From Albifimbria verrucaria (taxonomy: Eukaryota > Ascomycota > Sordariomycetes > Hypocreales > Stachybotryaceae), in contig JAHREC010000013.1 in the NCBI GenBank assembly GCA_020081605.1, positions 7,130,001-7,194,000 on the forward strand: a DNA stretch of 64,000 nucleotides, in the 5' to 3' direction. The notes beneath the pieces are model-generated. The model saw only the letters and a program-made list of their open reading frames with translations, searched no databases and was not told the origin of the DNA. The stretch's first letter is position 1. Every line of letters begins with the position of its first letter. Shown one piece after another: positions 12,397 to 23,493 of this stretch. The position numbers and the translations under genes are program-made.

Positions 12397-14413
12397 TCAA
12401 AACATTAAAGATAGCGCAGCTAATGTAAGCAATATCTTTAAGATTACCCCCAGACTAGCAGCAGAGCTTTCTTCCTGCGGCTTATCAATAGTAGAGACTG
12501 TGGAAATAGAGAGCTGATACGACATGGCGACAGGGCCGTTATTCCTTTCAGTATAAGCACCAACTGAAAGATCATTATTGCCCTCAAGCTCAAAGTTGTA
12601 CATTCTTGAGCCAACTGGAGACCAATCCCTAAGCCAAGATTAATTGAAATGTCAATGCAGATAGAGCCGCATCTCACTTACTCTGCATATTCAATGCCAT
12701 CACCGTCGGTGATTGTAACTTGATCGACTCTGCCACTGATATTTAGAAGAAGTTGGTAACTTCCATTCACGGCACCAGGCAGTTCGGCTAAGTAGAAACC
12801 ACTGCCATTAGCAGCCTCCGGCCGCGGGTCTTGCAGGAAAGTTGGTGACGGAAATGACACGTTGAAATTACTTGTCGCAGAAGTTTCTTGCTCCACAAGA
12901 TTGTTCTTGTTGTCAGGGATAATACCCCGTCGCGCTTGGTGATGCCTGCGCATCCCGGGACAACGCGGATGATGAATGGAGCGCCTGGCCGGAGACCGAA
13001 GCCAGAAGCTGCTCCAGCATAGCTCTGTAGAATCCTGCCACCTAACTGGTTCTGAAACCATACAATGCATTGTCTATGAGCCCCTCTTCCACCCTCCATG
13101 CTTGAAGCTATTTGTTATCATGTTAGTTTCTCTGACATATTTCAAAGAAGATTTAGAGTCTATAACGCACCAGGAGAGAACTCGTCGCACTCATTGCGGT
13201 CGCCATAGGTTGTACTACGACTTTGTCCAATACCTGTAGGTGTCGGAATGCAATCCGTGTCGTGAATAGGGGCATGAATACTTACTTTGACAATAACCAC
13301 CGCAGCTTGCATTTGCTCTCCTTTGAGGAGACTTCCCGTCACCACCCCAATGAAGAAGTATCTGATCACCACCACCGATACCTGAGCTGGGGTTGTGACG
13401 TTAGCCCTTGTTGATTTACTTTAGACTATTGTGGGAAATTAACCTACCGTTGCACGTGGTACTAATGAGCTCCTCCGTCTCACCAGGCACCCAGGGGAAG
13501 ATCATGACCGGGATGTCCCTGTTACACACATCACAATACTGCAAGTAATCGATGGCGTATCTCCCTCGATGCTTATGGGGTGATCTGCGGAGATTTTCCT
13601 TTTGAGGGTGCAGAGGTGGGTGCGCAACTGAAGCTTGTCTGTCCAGCCGTAAGTGTGCATGATGACTGTGTTTCCATTGCGGTACTAGAGGTAGTTGATG
13701 AGTGCTTTGGCGTCTTGATTTTGGTCTTTGTTATCGACTCCATTGTTGTGGAAGACGAAGAGCTACTCTCTGATGAGGTGGAGGTGGAGGTGGATGCAGA
13801 AGATCTACGGCTCATTGACAACCGACACATCGTATTTCCAACACAGCTTGTCCCTGATGGGCAACAATAGCCCTCATTGCAAGGGTTCCAGCCACTTGGA
13901 CAGCAGACTTGGCGCCCATTCAGCGATTTCAGGCATGTGATTCCCTTCGCACAAATCTTATCGCCGCAGCAAGTCGAACCGGAGGGAGCACAGAACCGCC
14001 GACCTCAAGTTACAGCCTCATTAGGGCAGCACTTATTGCCTGGACGGCACTGTGAATCGACGGGACAGCAGTTGATGGGACACTACGTCTGTAGTCTTGG
14101 CATAAATATAGAACTGTCAGCTCCGTGAGGCGCTTACACATTTTGTACCAGGCAGGCAACAACGTATTTGGCGCCCAACAGCGTCACAAAATATAGGTGC
14201 TGACGGCGGACAAGTTGCCTGACGGGCGTGCAAAGTGTCTAGGTTTGCATCTTCTTCGAGGTGCGATGTGCTTTGCCAGGAAGAATCTACATTGAATGCG
14301 ATATCTTCAGCATGATCTGGAATCAGCCCCGGCGATGTATCCCCTGTTCCAGTAGCCAGAGTTATAATGATGGCCCAGAGAAAGGCAGTGGCAGGTCTTA
14401 AAATGTGTTGCAT
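12397..14413 (-). CDS. Secreted cysteine-rich protein with NucA/NucB-like nuclease domain and GPI-type tail
   Basis: Signal peptide MQHILRPATAFLWAIIITLA, then a cysteine-rich module with repeated CC and C-x-x-G-x-x-C patterns (CCLPGTKC, CCPVDSQC, CCPSGWNPC, GYCCPSGTSCVG), then a Ser/Thr-rich linker, then a domain with ECDEFSPASSMEGG and HRQCIVWFQNQLGG, resembling the CDEYPFAST-EGG core of the DNase NucA/NucB family (Pfam PF14040). The C-terminus (ILKILLTLAALSLMF) looks like a GPI-anchor signal. Introns: 14083–14137, 13382–13447, 13234–13285, 13108–13170, 12629–12681. Two frame breaks sit at G4 13577–13580 and C4 12925–12928 and vanish with one added base each. One in-frame TGA in the cysteine-rich module (near 13,998–14,000, where other family members could have Arg) is not explained that way. 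It may be a true nonsense change, so the gene could be dead. Confidence 0.65.
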
Positions 14414-16128
14414 TTTTTGTGATATAACATGCTAAGCTACAATCAACAATGTTGCATAAGACGTAGCCAAGGGTAAGGTAGATATATATGTCTATGAATT
14501 CAAACGGTGCAATTAGAACACGCGGATGCGGCTCTCGCCAAACAAACTATATCCAGGAATGATTCGTGGCCGCGGAGACCATCTCAAGAGGGTGTAGGTG
14601 CCCCTGTGAGGCTGAAATGAATGCTTCGAGTGGTTGGATGAACCGAGCGGGGTAGGTTTCATTGTTCAGGCAACATCGCCTACACAGCCTCGGGCATGAG
14701 ATAAAGGCAGTTAGCCCTGGTCATGTGTATTTTCGTATGTTATCGTATCTGTAGCTGCACATGCCGATAGCCTGGGAGGTATCAAAATGTATTGGGTTCG
14801 GTGTAAGGGTGGTTTCATCGGGCATATTGTGTTTGGAACTCGACAGAAAAATTGAGTAGAGATAGTCTAACACATTATAATCTGTTTAAAGGCGTACACT
14901 TATTCTTTGACCCTTTGATAAAAGGGAGAGTCTAATTAAGCATTGAATTAAGTCTAACTTTATTCTTTGCTATGCAACATTAGTAATAGGAGGCCAGTCA
15001 CTAAAGTAAATCAATAAGAATGCTTCAAGAACAATCCTTCGTAGAATACTCGGGCCTGGGATATGCTTGTGGATATCTACTATGCGTTGAATTTCTATTG
15101 GGGAAATATCGAAGAAACTGCTAAGTTAGGAAAGGTGAATAATAAAGGATAGATACTTTGTCTTTTAAAGTGTTGAACTGGCCCAAAAATGCACACGCGG
15201 TTCGAATGACCAAGACAACCCGTGTTGGACAAATTCAAATTGTCATGTTCATGTAGGATATGCTTTACATTAACCAACCCATGTAGATATCGTGAAAGGA
15301 GAGGTGAAAGTTAGATAATGAATCAAGCATCAATTCTTCTGTTCAACACAAAGTAACTATAGAATTAATATACTCTTAATATATACTCCCTGGACTTTTA
15401 CTACCTTCAATAAGACATTATTATAAATAAATGTGAGTAAATAAAAATTTTATCATATACTAATATACCGGACCAGAGCGATATTCAGGATAGAGAAATG
15501 TCAGGACAGGTTGACCTTGTTAAACTGAACTAGAAAGCTCTGCTGCTTCCTGTAGCATACCTCAATTATCGGACTATCTCCGGGATCGTGGAGAAGGAGG
15601 AGTTACTCCTATTGGGTAGTAGCCATCACATTACTCATCTGCCCTGGCATTAAACTGGGGTTACGGAGCATAACAGTGGGCACAAGTCAAATCTGAAAAG
15701 TGCCTTCAGTTGTGATTGGTTGGTGGTATCCATCCTTTGTGGGCCTTTGGGATATGACAGAATGTAGAAGAGGCAAGATGGAGCCCGCTAGTTGCCCAAA
15801 GGAGTCGTCCGGGGCCGCTCATCTGGAAGCGGCGCTCTGTGTGAAAAATCGGCGCCGGCTCTCATGAAAATTTACATCAGAACCGGGCATTAGAAAAAGA
15901 AAGGATTTTAATGTGGATCATAGCGGCCTTGTCGCTGACAGAGCGCAGGATTTCGAATGACGCCACCAACGCCATCAGAAGATAAAGACTCCCAATCTTC
16001 CGTCCTTGTCCCACAGCTCTTCATTCTTCATATCTACGTCACAAATCGAGATACTCATATCATTGGACAAAAGTCATAGATCCTGTGTTTTCCTCACTCC
16101 TCGCAAGCAGTTTCGTGTCATTATTACT
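14414..16128. other. Intergenic, AT-rich island at 14.85–15.48 kb
   Basis: Divergent promoter space for the nuclease-like gene (left) and the alcohol dehydrogenase (right). The 14,850–15,480 part is strongly AT-rich with no open frames of note, as in sequence altered by repeat-induced point mutation, but no transposon ends were seen. GC-rich palindromic motifs (TCGGCGCCGG at about 15,849–15,858) lie upstream of the dehydrogenase. Confidence 0.4.
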
Positions 16129-17241
16129 ATGCCTGAGTTTACAGTATTCAAGGGTGCCAGTGACGGCATTCCCAAAAAGTCAACTACGACCAAGCCAGAC
16201 GAGCTGATAGGCGACCAAGTCTTGCTGAAGGTTACGGCATCTGGAATCTGCGGAACTGGTATGTATTTATCAACCTTTGTTGGTAAATGACAAATTTCAC
16301 GAAACTAACTTCCTCTCAGATCTACACTTTGTTAGAAAAGCACTTAAGCATTGCCTCCCATTCATGTACTAACTCATGCAATAGCTGAAGCAGGACATGG
16401 TCCTCGGCCACGAAGGAGTTGGGATTGTGGAAAAGACCGGACCCGACGTCAAATTTCTGAAAAGGGTGACCGCGTGGGCTGGGGCTATGAGACCGACAGC
16501 TGCGGCCTTTGCATTCAATGCCTTAGTGGTAATGAGACTTTCTGCGCTGAGCGCGCCATGTATGGTGAAGCCAGTCCCGACCAGGGCAGCTTTGCGTCCG
16601 GAGCCATCTGGCGAGAAGCCTTCCTGCATCCGATCCCCGACGCGATTTCAGATACCGACGCGGCTCCTTTGCAATGCGGCGGCGCCACTGTCTATACTGC
16701 GCTTCTAGGCGCCAAACCCAACGAGACGGTGGGTGTGCTGGGCGTGGGAGGACTGGGACACTTAGCTATTCAGTATGCAGCCAAGATGGGATGCCGTGTG
16801 GTAGTCCTCTCTGGGACGGAAAGCAAGAAGGAACAAGCCCTGCAGCTTGGCGCGCACAAGTTTATCGCCATGAAGGGTCTGGACACGAGCAAGCTGGAGG
16901 ACATTTGGCCCATCAGCCGTCTACTGGTTACGACCTCTGCACAGCCCGCCTGGGAAACACTTCTGGCTCTTCTGGCCCCCAGGGCCAAGGTCTACCCTCT
17001 CTCAGTTTCTTCCGGCAACTTCGTTATCCCGTACATGCCACTAATCTCCAAGGGCATTAGGGTGCAAGGGTCTCTCGTAGCGACCCGAGCGGTACATCGC
17101 GAGATGCTCGCTTTTGCGGCGACGCACAATGTACGACCTGTAGTCCAGACCTTCCCCATGACGGACAAGGGCGTCAAGGATGCTTTGGATAGGTTGGAGC
17201 AAGGCAAGATTCATTATAGGGCAGTCTTGGTACCACAGTAA
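16129..17241 (+). CDS. Zinc-dependent alcohol dehydrogenase (cinnamyl-alcohol/NADP type), one frameshift
   Basis: A medium-chain dehydrogenase/reductase. Exon 1 (16129–16258) gives MPEFTVFKGASDG and ends in SGICGT. An 11-nt exon (16320–16330) encodes the DLHF part. Exon 3 starts at 16385 with LKQDMVLGHEGVGIVE. Catalytic zinc ligands: Cys of GICGTD and His/Glu of GHEGVG. Structural zinc site: four Cys in DSCGLCIQCLSGNETFC. Rossmann motif GVGGLGHLAIQ. This pattern is that of CAD/YahK/ADH6-like enzymes that reduce aromatic or aliphatic aldehydes with NADPH. The frame breaks at the A4 run 16460–16463; one extra A gives the typical KKGDRVGWGYE. The rest to the stop is clean. Confidence 0.85.
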
Positions 17242-18254
17242 GGATAAGATAATACCTAGGCTTTTGAGAGGGATAGCGTCATAAGTGTATAGAGTTAGCT
17301 TATTAGATATTTAGATATAATAATTTAACTAAAATAAGAACCATTTCCTAATTATATCTACATTAGAGTTTGGTATTAGACTTAGGTTGGAGTGAGAGTA
17401 GGAAATTATGTTGGAATTTCTGTTATTTTTGAAATATTGAAATCTATTACATATAATAAATGACGTTAATTTAAATTCTAGAATCTACTTGTCTCTCGAC
17501 TATTTGAGGCAGCTGAGGAATGCCTTAAAAAGCCCAGCTTCGTTCAAATCGCTGTAAAAAGACAGTTGTTTGCAAGTTGCTGAGGGTCCGGTGTATCACC
17601 GCATAACCCCACATTCTTGGTCTTCGCCTTTCAGGGGACGATCCTCGCTCGGGAGAGAGACTTGCGTGTTATCCTACCAATCGATGCGGCCATCCCGGCA
17701 CTCAGATAACAAAGTTGCAGAGAAGCTGCAGTCCTAGACCCCAAATTGGGAGGCGTTTATCCTCCCTCCCCAATTCTTCCAAGGAAACTTTCCGGAAGCG
17801 GCATCTTCTCGCTCTAAATGTCTGCCAAAGCCGAGGAAACCCAGATCCCGGCCTCAATCTCTTGTTTTCTTGGAAATCGTGCCTTGCAAGAATACCCCGG
17901 GGTCCGCAAGTTCGTTGTCTCGTGTTTTGGCTTGCAGCCAACGGAAAGCATTCTGTGGTTATTGAAATGAGGCTATGGGAACCCACTTCAGTGTCACAAA
18001 TAGCCAGTCAGAATAATAGATTACCGACGGCCATAGTCTGTACGCAACCGGGGATCTTCTGTGAGGCGTCAGCAGGGGCGGGGTCGAGTTTTCCAAGAAA
18101 ACCTGACAGAGAGCATATAATACAAAAGCCGCGGTAAAGCTGTACCCCGAATGACAATTTTGAACGCATCACATTCCACATGACTTCAAGCAAGCACAAG
18201 ATTCTCCCTCTGCAGCCCCTGAATCCTCACACACAGAGCCTTTGCCCCTTGAAA
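17242..18254. other. Intergenic with GH28 promoter; AT-rich 17.28–17.50 kb
   Basis: An AT-rich block follows the dehydrogenase stop. The right half is the presumed GH28 promoter. A TATA-like element (CATATAATAC, about 18,114–18,123) lies some 135 bp before the chosen start. No coding sequence was recognised. Confidence 0.45.
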
Positions 18255-19815
18255 ATGATTCCATTCCTAACCCTTCTTGCAGCATTGTCCTGTGTTCCGG
18301 CAGTGAATGCAGTCGGTGTGACGGTTGAGACCATCAACGGTCGTTCCACGTGCACTGTTACTGCCCTTGGTAACGAACAGAATGATGTGCCTAACATAAA
18401 GTCGGCATTCAGTCAGTGTGGAAATGGCGGCACTATCGTCTTTCCGATGGACCAGAACTACTGGATCGCTGAGAGGATAAATCCATTGCTCAAAGACGCC
18501 CGCATTGATTGGAAGGGACAATGGACTGTAAGGACCCATGCTATACTGACTTGTTCAAATATCCCTGGGCAGCTAATGCCTTCATTTTCTTGATCATAGA
18601 TGTCTGACGACCTCAACTACTGGAGAAACAACTCGTACCCTGTTGCTTTCCAAAACCATGCAGCTGGAATTGTTTTTAGCGGTAAAAGAATTGTCATCAA
18701 CGGCTACAGTACCGGAGGTATCAATGGAAACAGGGAGGCTTGGTATACAGCAGAGAAGGGCGTGACACAACCTGGCCGACCGATGGTAAGGGACATTTTT
18801 GATCTGCGGTTTCGAGTATATCTTTAGATGATGTGCTGCTGACATGATGAAAATAATCAGCCACTTGTCTTCTGGAATGTCACTGACGTCCGTGTCAATG
18901 ACTTCTTCGTCAAACAGCCGCCTCTCTGGTCCGTCAACATAATGAACGGCAAGAATATGTTCTTCCGCAACATTTACGTTAACGCCACATCAATTAATGC
19001 TCCCAAGAACGCAAACTGGGTTCAGAATACGGATGGCTTTGGTATGTTGTTCCAAAACGCACTGCGTAGCATTCGCGTAGAGGTCAAATGTTTTTATCTC
19101 TTCCTAACCAAGTTTCATCATCCTTAGATACCATGGATGCCGATAACATATGGCTTACCAACTTCACTTACCAAGGCGGAGATGACTGCATCGCCATTAA
19201 ACCTCGCTCCACGAACATTTTCCTTGAAAACATCAAATGCAACAAAGGCAACGGTATCGCCATTGGTAGCCTTGGCCAATATCTTGAGGATTCAAGCGTC
19301 ACGAATGTGATAATGAAGAATCTCAAGGTAGTTATGGCTCTTGCCACCCGTAAATCCGGCCAAGTTGACAAGATCTAACCATCCATGTGTCATAGGTTCC
19401 TTTTACCAGATACGGTGTCTACATCAAGACCTGGATGGGCCACGAGGTTCCCCAAGAAGGATACGAGAGCGCGGGTGTTCCCCGCGGTGGAGGCTGGGGC
19501 GTAGTAAAAAACGTCACCTTTGAGAATGTTAACGTGACTTCGGCTACGAGGGGTTTGTCCATTAGCCAGAACAATGGTGACAACGGCACGTATGCAGGGA
19601 CAAGTAAGATGGAGATATCTGATGTTCGTTTCAAGAACTTCCATGGTACTCTTAGCAACACGGCCAATGCGTTTGCCATTAGCTGCAGCAAAGTTTACCC
19701 CTGCTACGGTCTGATCTTCTCTGATATCAACCAAGTGAGCACGACTGGTGTCGCTGTTCAGGGAACTTGCAAATGGTATAAGTCTGGTGGGATCACAGGT
19801 CTGAGCGGCTGTTGA
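18255..19815 (+). CDS. Exo-polygalacturonase-type glycoside hydrolase family 28, five exons, intact
   Basis: Exons 18255–18527, 18600–18785, 18861–19041, 19128–19327 and 19396–19815 give an uninterrupted 419-residue protein. I chose the ATG at 18255, not the in-frame one at 18180, because it starts a clean signal peptide (MIPFLTLLAALSCVPAVNA). GH28 motifs are all present in order: NTDGFD, QGGDDCIAIK (the two Asp pairs), GNGIAIGSLGQY and YIKTW. The GNG in place of the endo-enzyme GHG, with SLGQY, points to an exo-acting member (exopolygalacturonase or xylogalacturonan/rhamnogalacturonan-type). The family hydrolyses alpha-1,4-galacturonosyl links in pectin outside the cell. It is flanked by other pectin and side-chain enzymes. 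No frameshift is seen. Confidence 0.92.
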
Positions 19816-21098
19816 AATGTTGTCATATTCTCATATTGTTTCCCGCGATGTTGAATGCCGAAAACGGTCAGTAACAGACGCGTGATGATTAGAATCAACG
19901 TGCCGTTATAAAAAATGTATGGATTCTGAACTCTATATCATAATGCGCTTTTCTCCTGATTATTCTCAATTGCGACGATTTTAGTCATTTTGAGGAAAAG
20001 AAACAGGGGGAAATAGCCAAGATGGTGCGAGAAGTTCAGGGGATAGAAGCGAGGTCGGGCATCAAGGGTCTTCCTGACTTGTTTGGCACGGACATTTCCA
20101 GGCGCGCACATAACCCTCTGTCACGCCCATGCGTTGTCTGTCGATACAGTCTTGAAATGTACCGAGGCTACCTCTTTTACCTCCGGAGTTTCAAGTCTAG
20201 GTAAGTTAACACCACAAAGCGCGGCGCATTCGGCTACTATTCTCAAGTAGTATGCACAACTCCTCTCATTCTTATAGTATACTTAGTCCAAGATTCCATC
20301 TATGCACTGTGTTGCTGAGGAATTTTGTGGGTGACCAGTTTGCAAGAAGGTAGAGTTTGATGTCCTTCTAGATCTAGGCCCAAGATGTGACGACCATTTG
20401 TGGCTAAACCAGTCGAGTAGTGGTATACAATTCATCCCTCCATGGAGTGGCTCGGTGCCTATCCCGATCTATTTCTGCGCACGTCGAACAGCAGTCAAGG
20501 ATCAAGCAGCAGCTCGTCATCATGATAGCCGAGGCACAAGAAACAAAACGCAACCCCATGATTTTCCTAGAGACTAATTATGCAATGACTACGAATCTCG
20601 CGGTATCAACGACCGGGATAAGGGTAAGCTAGAAACGGGAGCTTGAGCTTCTCCTTCTCCACAATGTGGGGAAGCCTCCAAGGTGGAGACAAACCCTCGG
20701 CCCAAAGATACTACCAGGAGTAGTCTTCTGCGATACTGGCGATCTGTTTCGCGTAGTTGCCATTGTGCACATTGTTACTGACGAAAATAAGCAAAAGGTC
20801 GGTCGCATTTCGCCGGACTCTCCATGCCCCTCCCTCGTGACCTCGAGCATCTTCAACTTTCGGGACGAGGCGCTGCGCTCCATCAGGGCAGCACCCGGCG
20901 GATCGACTGAGGTGGCTGATAGATTAGGAACGTCCTCCACGTTCAGGCTGTCATCCGTGCCACCTTATAGTGAATGTGGAGCCTTCAGTATCTATCGAAT
21001 ACATAGACAAAGTCTTGTATCAAGATCACAGCCATGTCGCCAGCGACAGCTGAGCATCTGTTTCAAGGAGTCCCTTGTATTATTGTCGCATAGCTAAT
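19816..21098. other. Intergenic; one unexplained 143-codon open frame
   Basis: Contains a plus-strand open frame at 20666–21097 with no recognisable family features, and a shadow frame opposite it. Composition is ordinary. It may be part of a decayed gene or chance. No other signals. Confidence 0.35.
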
Positions 21099-22580
21099 AT
21101 GTCTGTCTCATTAGCAGGTGTCATGTTCGAGCACCATTACCAAATTGCACTGGGCATTGGTAAGCCAAATCCGCGCATTTCATGGCGGTTCGAGGGCGAC
21201 ACACGTAACCGGGAATCTGGATACGATATAGAGGTGGCCTGAGCAGATGGCGTTCCTGAGATATTCAGCTTCAACTCTTCTTCAAGGTCTGTCCTTGTAC
21301 CTTAGCCGACTGTCGAATTGACATCAGCTGAGTCGGCTTTGGTCCGCGTCCATGCAAAGAGTTCTGGCTCGTACACTAAATGGTCCAATACTGCTACAGC
21401 TGAAACCAGACTTCGACTGATAAACATTGGGGGCAGGCAGCACTGATCACAACAACAGCCACCTTCAGTACTACCCAGACTCGCAAGCCTTTTCTACCTC
21501 TCAAACAGTTTTCCGGCCCTAGCAAAGCCATTAAATCAGCTCGGGTTTACATCACTGCGTACGGCCTGTATGAAGCTACAATCAACGGCCGAAAGGTCAG
21601 TGACTCTGTTCTTGCACCTGGACAGCTTGGCGCTGCAATATCCATCTACCAAGCCGTAGCTCGATAAAGGCGTTGTGCGGGACTCCGTGACTGGGCTCTG
21701 GAAGCGTGGCGCTTTTCAGTATGGAGGCTGGCTCGACCCCTATCGCTAACAGATGACCCAGGCAAGGCCACAACCAACAGTACATATGTCGCCGATGCAT
21801 ATCTAGTGCATGTTACCCAGCTTGTTTCTCGGATGGCAGAGCTTCTGGGTTACACTGCGGATACTACGTACTACAAGGGTCAAGCTGCGACACCCAAAGG
21901 CTCCTTTAATGACGCGTGGATCGATGCAGAAAAGGGTACTGTATGGAACGCAACCTAGACAGGCCTACCTCTTCCTTTATACTTTGATTTATTTGCGAGG
22001 AAACACAGGCTCAAGCTGCAGCTGGGCGTCTAAAAAGAATTATTGAGAAGAATAACAATCTGGTTGGTACCGGATTCGCTGGTACCCATGTATTAGGTCT
22101 AGGTTTGGCCAATTTCAACCTAACAAACACATTCTAGAGCATGTTGACATAGATCACTGCCCCGTCATGGCTCTACCAAGTAGTTATGGGTGGAACGACT
22201 CCGTGGGAGCGTTGGGACTCAATGCTACCGGATGGATCTATCGATCCCGGCTTAATGACAAGCTTTAACCATTTTGCATTTGGATCTGTAGGTAATTGAA
22301 TCTACAGAGTCATCGGTGGCTTAGCACCAAAGGAACCCGGCTGGAAGATCATCGAGGTCAAGCCAGAACCTGGGGTGGCATCACGAAGGGAACTGCCAGT
22401 TTTCTAAGTCCATACGGGCTTATCAGCTCACAATGGACAGTTTCCAGTCACAAGGGATTCAGCATCACCATTACAGTGCCACCTAACTCCAAAGCTGAAA
22501 TCACGATGCCGAAAACTGGCAAGGTTTATAACGTTGGCAGCGGAACTTGGACATTCTGGGATCGCACTTTTACTTCTTGA
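21099..22580 (+). pseudogene. Alpha-L-rhamnosidase GH78, dead: nonsense codons, frameshifts, internal deletion
   Basis: The start MSVSLAGVMFEHHYQIALGI and the following GKPNPRISWRFEGD match GH78. Later blocks include YITAYGLYEATINGRKV, LDKGVVRDSVTGLW, GGWLDP, DDPGKATT, VADAYLVHVTQLV, LVGTGFAGTHVLGL, WLYQVVMGGTTPWERWDS, TSFNHFAFGSVG, YRVIGGLAP and VPPNSKAEITMP. Typical family members are about twice as long. Here everything between the N-terminal beta domain (LAPGQ, about 21,620) and the LDKGVVRD block is missing, which removes a large part of the catalytic barrel. Stops fall where Trp, Arg or Gln is expected (VLVP-stop-P, EVA-stop-ADG, NAT-stop-TG, GN-stop-IYRV), all explicable by G-to-A or C-to-T changes. 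The C4 run at 21737–21740 also looks one base short. A functional enzyme is very unlikely. Confidence 0.85.
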
Positions 22581-23493
22581 CGATGGTAAGTCAGTTGTGG
22601 AAGATCAAGTAGATTATTAAATAATAATACAAAAATACCAAATACCATGGCCAGAGCTGAGCTGTGTAAGCAAGAGGAAAGGCACAGCATAATAGATTGG
22701 AGACAGCAGACATGCAAAATGATACAATGTTAATTGAAGTCTACATTTATCTCCTTGGTGGCTCGTGTCACGTACTACTTGTCTCACAGCTTGGCAATTC
22801 ATGGGCAGAGGGTGTGGGAGGCTTCACTGGTATGGTGCTCCACTTCTTCTGTAAGTGGTGGCTAGTACGCTCGAATTTCTCTAAGCATTCAAGTCGAAAC
22901 TTGAGCTACAAACCATGGGCAAAATGGTTGAGGCACCGGGCATTTGTCTATACAGAAACTTCAAGCACCCGAAAGTAGGTAGTCGAAATGGAGACTACCA
23001 AACGGGTTCCTGTATCAAAGCCCACGGCAACTCGCCAATGTGTATGTCGATGATTGATCATCGATAGAGATGTTGAATAACTCGCCATGGTCTAGACCGA
23101 GTGTACATCAAAAGTCCCGCCCAGTCGGGAATTCTGGCCCAGCCTTCCATTAGCTCGGCCCAACGGCTCACCACAAAGAAGGAGTCGGCTATCAATTCAA
23201 TCTGCCTCCCACTGGGATTAGCACTTTCGAGTCAAGATTGTTAGAGCATTTCCCCGCAAACCCAAAAGCTATTTCTCCGAGGGCATCACAGAGATGTACC
23301 GAACTGCGTTTGAATTAGGCCGCAAGCGCGGCCTACTGTCCGATACAGCAATCAAACACCTTGCAGGCTTCTTTAATGTGTTGCCTGGATGCTGGTTGAG
23401 ATCCATATATGAATCAATGATCAGCTTCAGCATAGAATCTATCGAGCACAAGCTGAGGCAAGCCTTGATCGAAAGAAAACGTGAATCGTCGTT
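22581..23493. other. Intergenic, GH27 promoter region
   Basis: Only short open frames. The right end should carry the alpha-galactosidase promoter. A small inverted motif (GATGATTGATCATC, about 23,047–23,060) is the only structure I noticed. Confidence 0.35.

Noticed and set aside
13620..13750. Alternative minus-strand frame reading TVIMHTYGWTDKLQLRTHL
   Set aside because: It looked coding at first, but one added C at 13577–13580 lets the Ser/Thr-rich frame run smoothly into RGRYAIDYLQYC, so the alternative frame is probably chance.
13580..13870. Acidic plus-strand open frame rich in Asp, Glu and Val
   Set aside because: Antisense shadow of the Ser/Thr-rich linker of the nuclease-like gene.
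15190..15215. GGTTCGAATG motif resembling a tRNA T-loop
   Set aside because: The flanking bases do not pair and no cloverleaf is possible.
18180..18254. Upstream in-frame ATG of the GH28 gene
   Set aside because: It would put 25 polar residues before the signal peptide; the ATG at 18255 gives a clean secretion signal.
20666..21097. 143-codon plus-strand open frame
   Set aside because: No recognisable motif, no signal peptide, unusual composition; not enough to call a gene.
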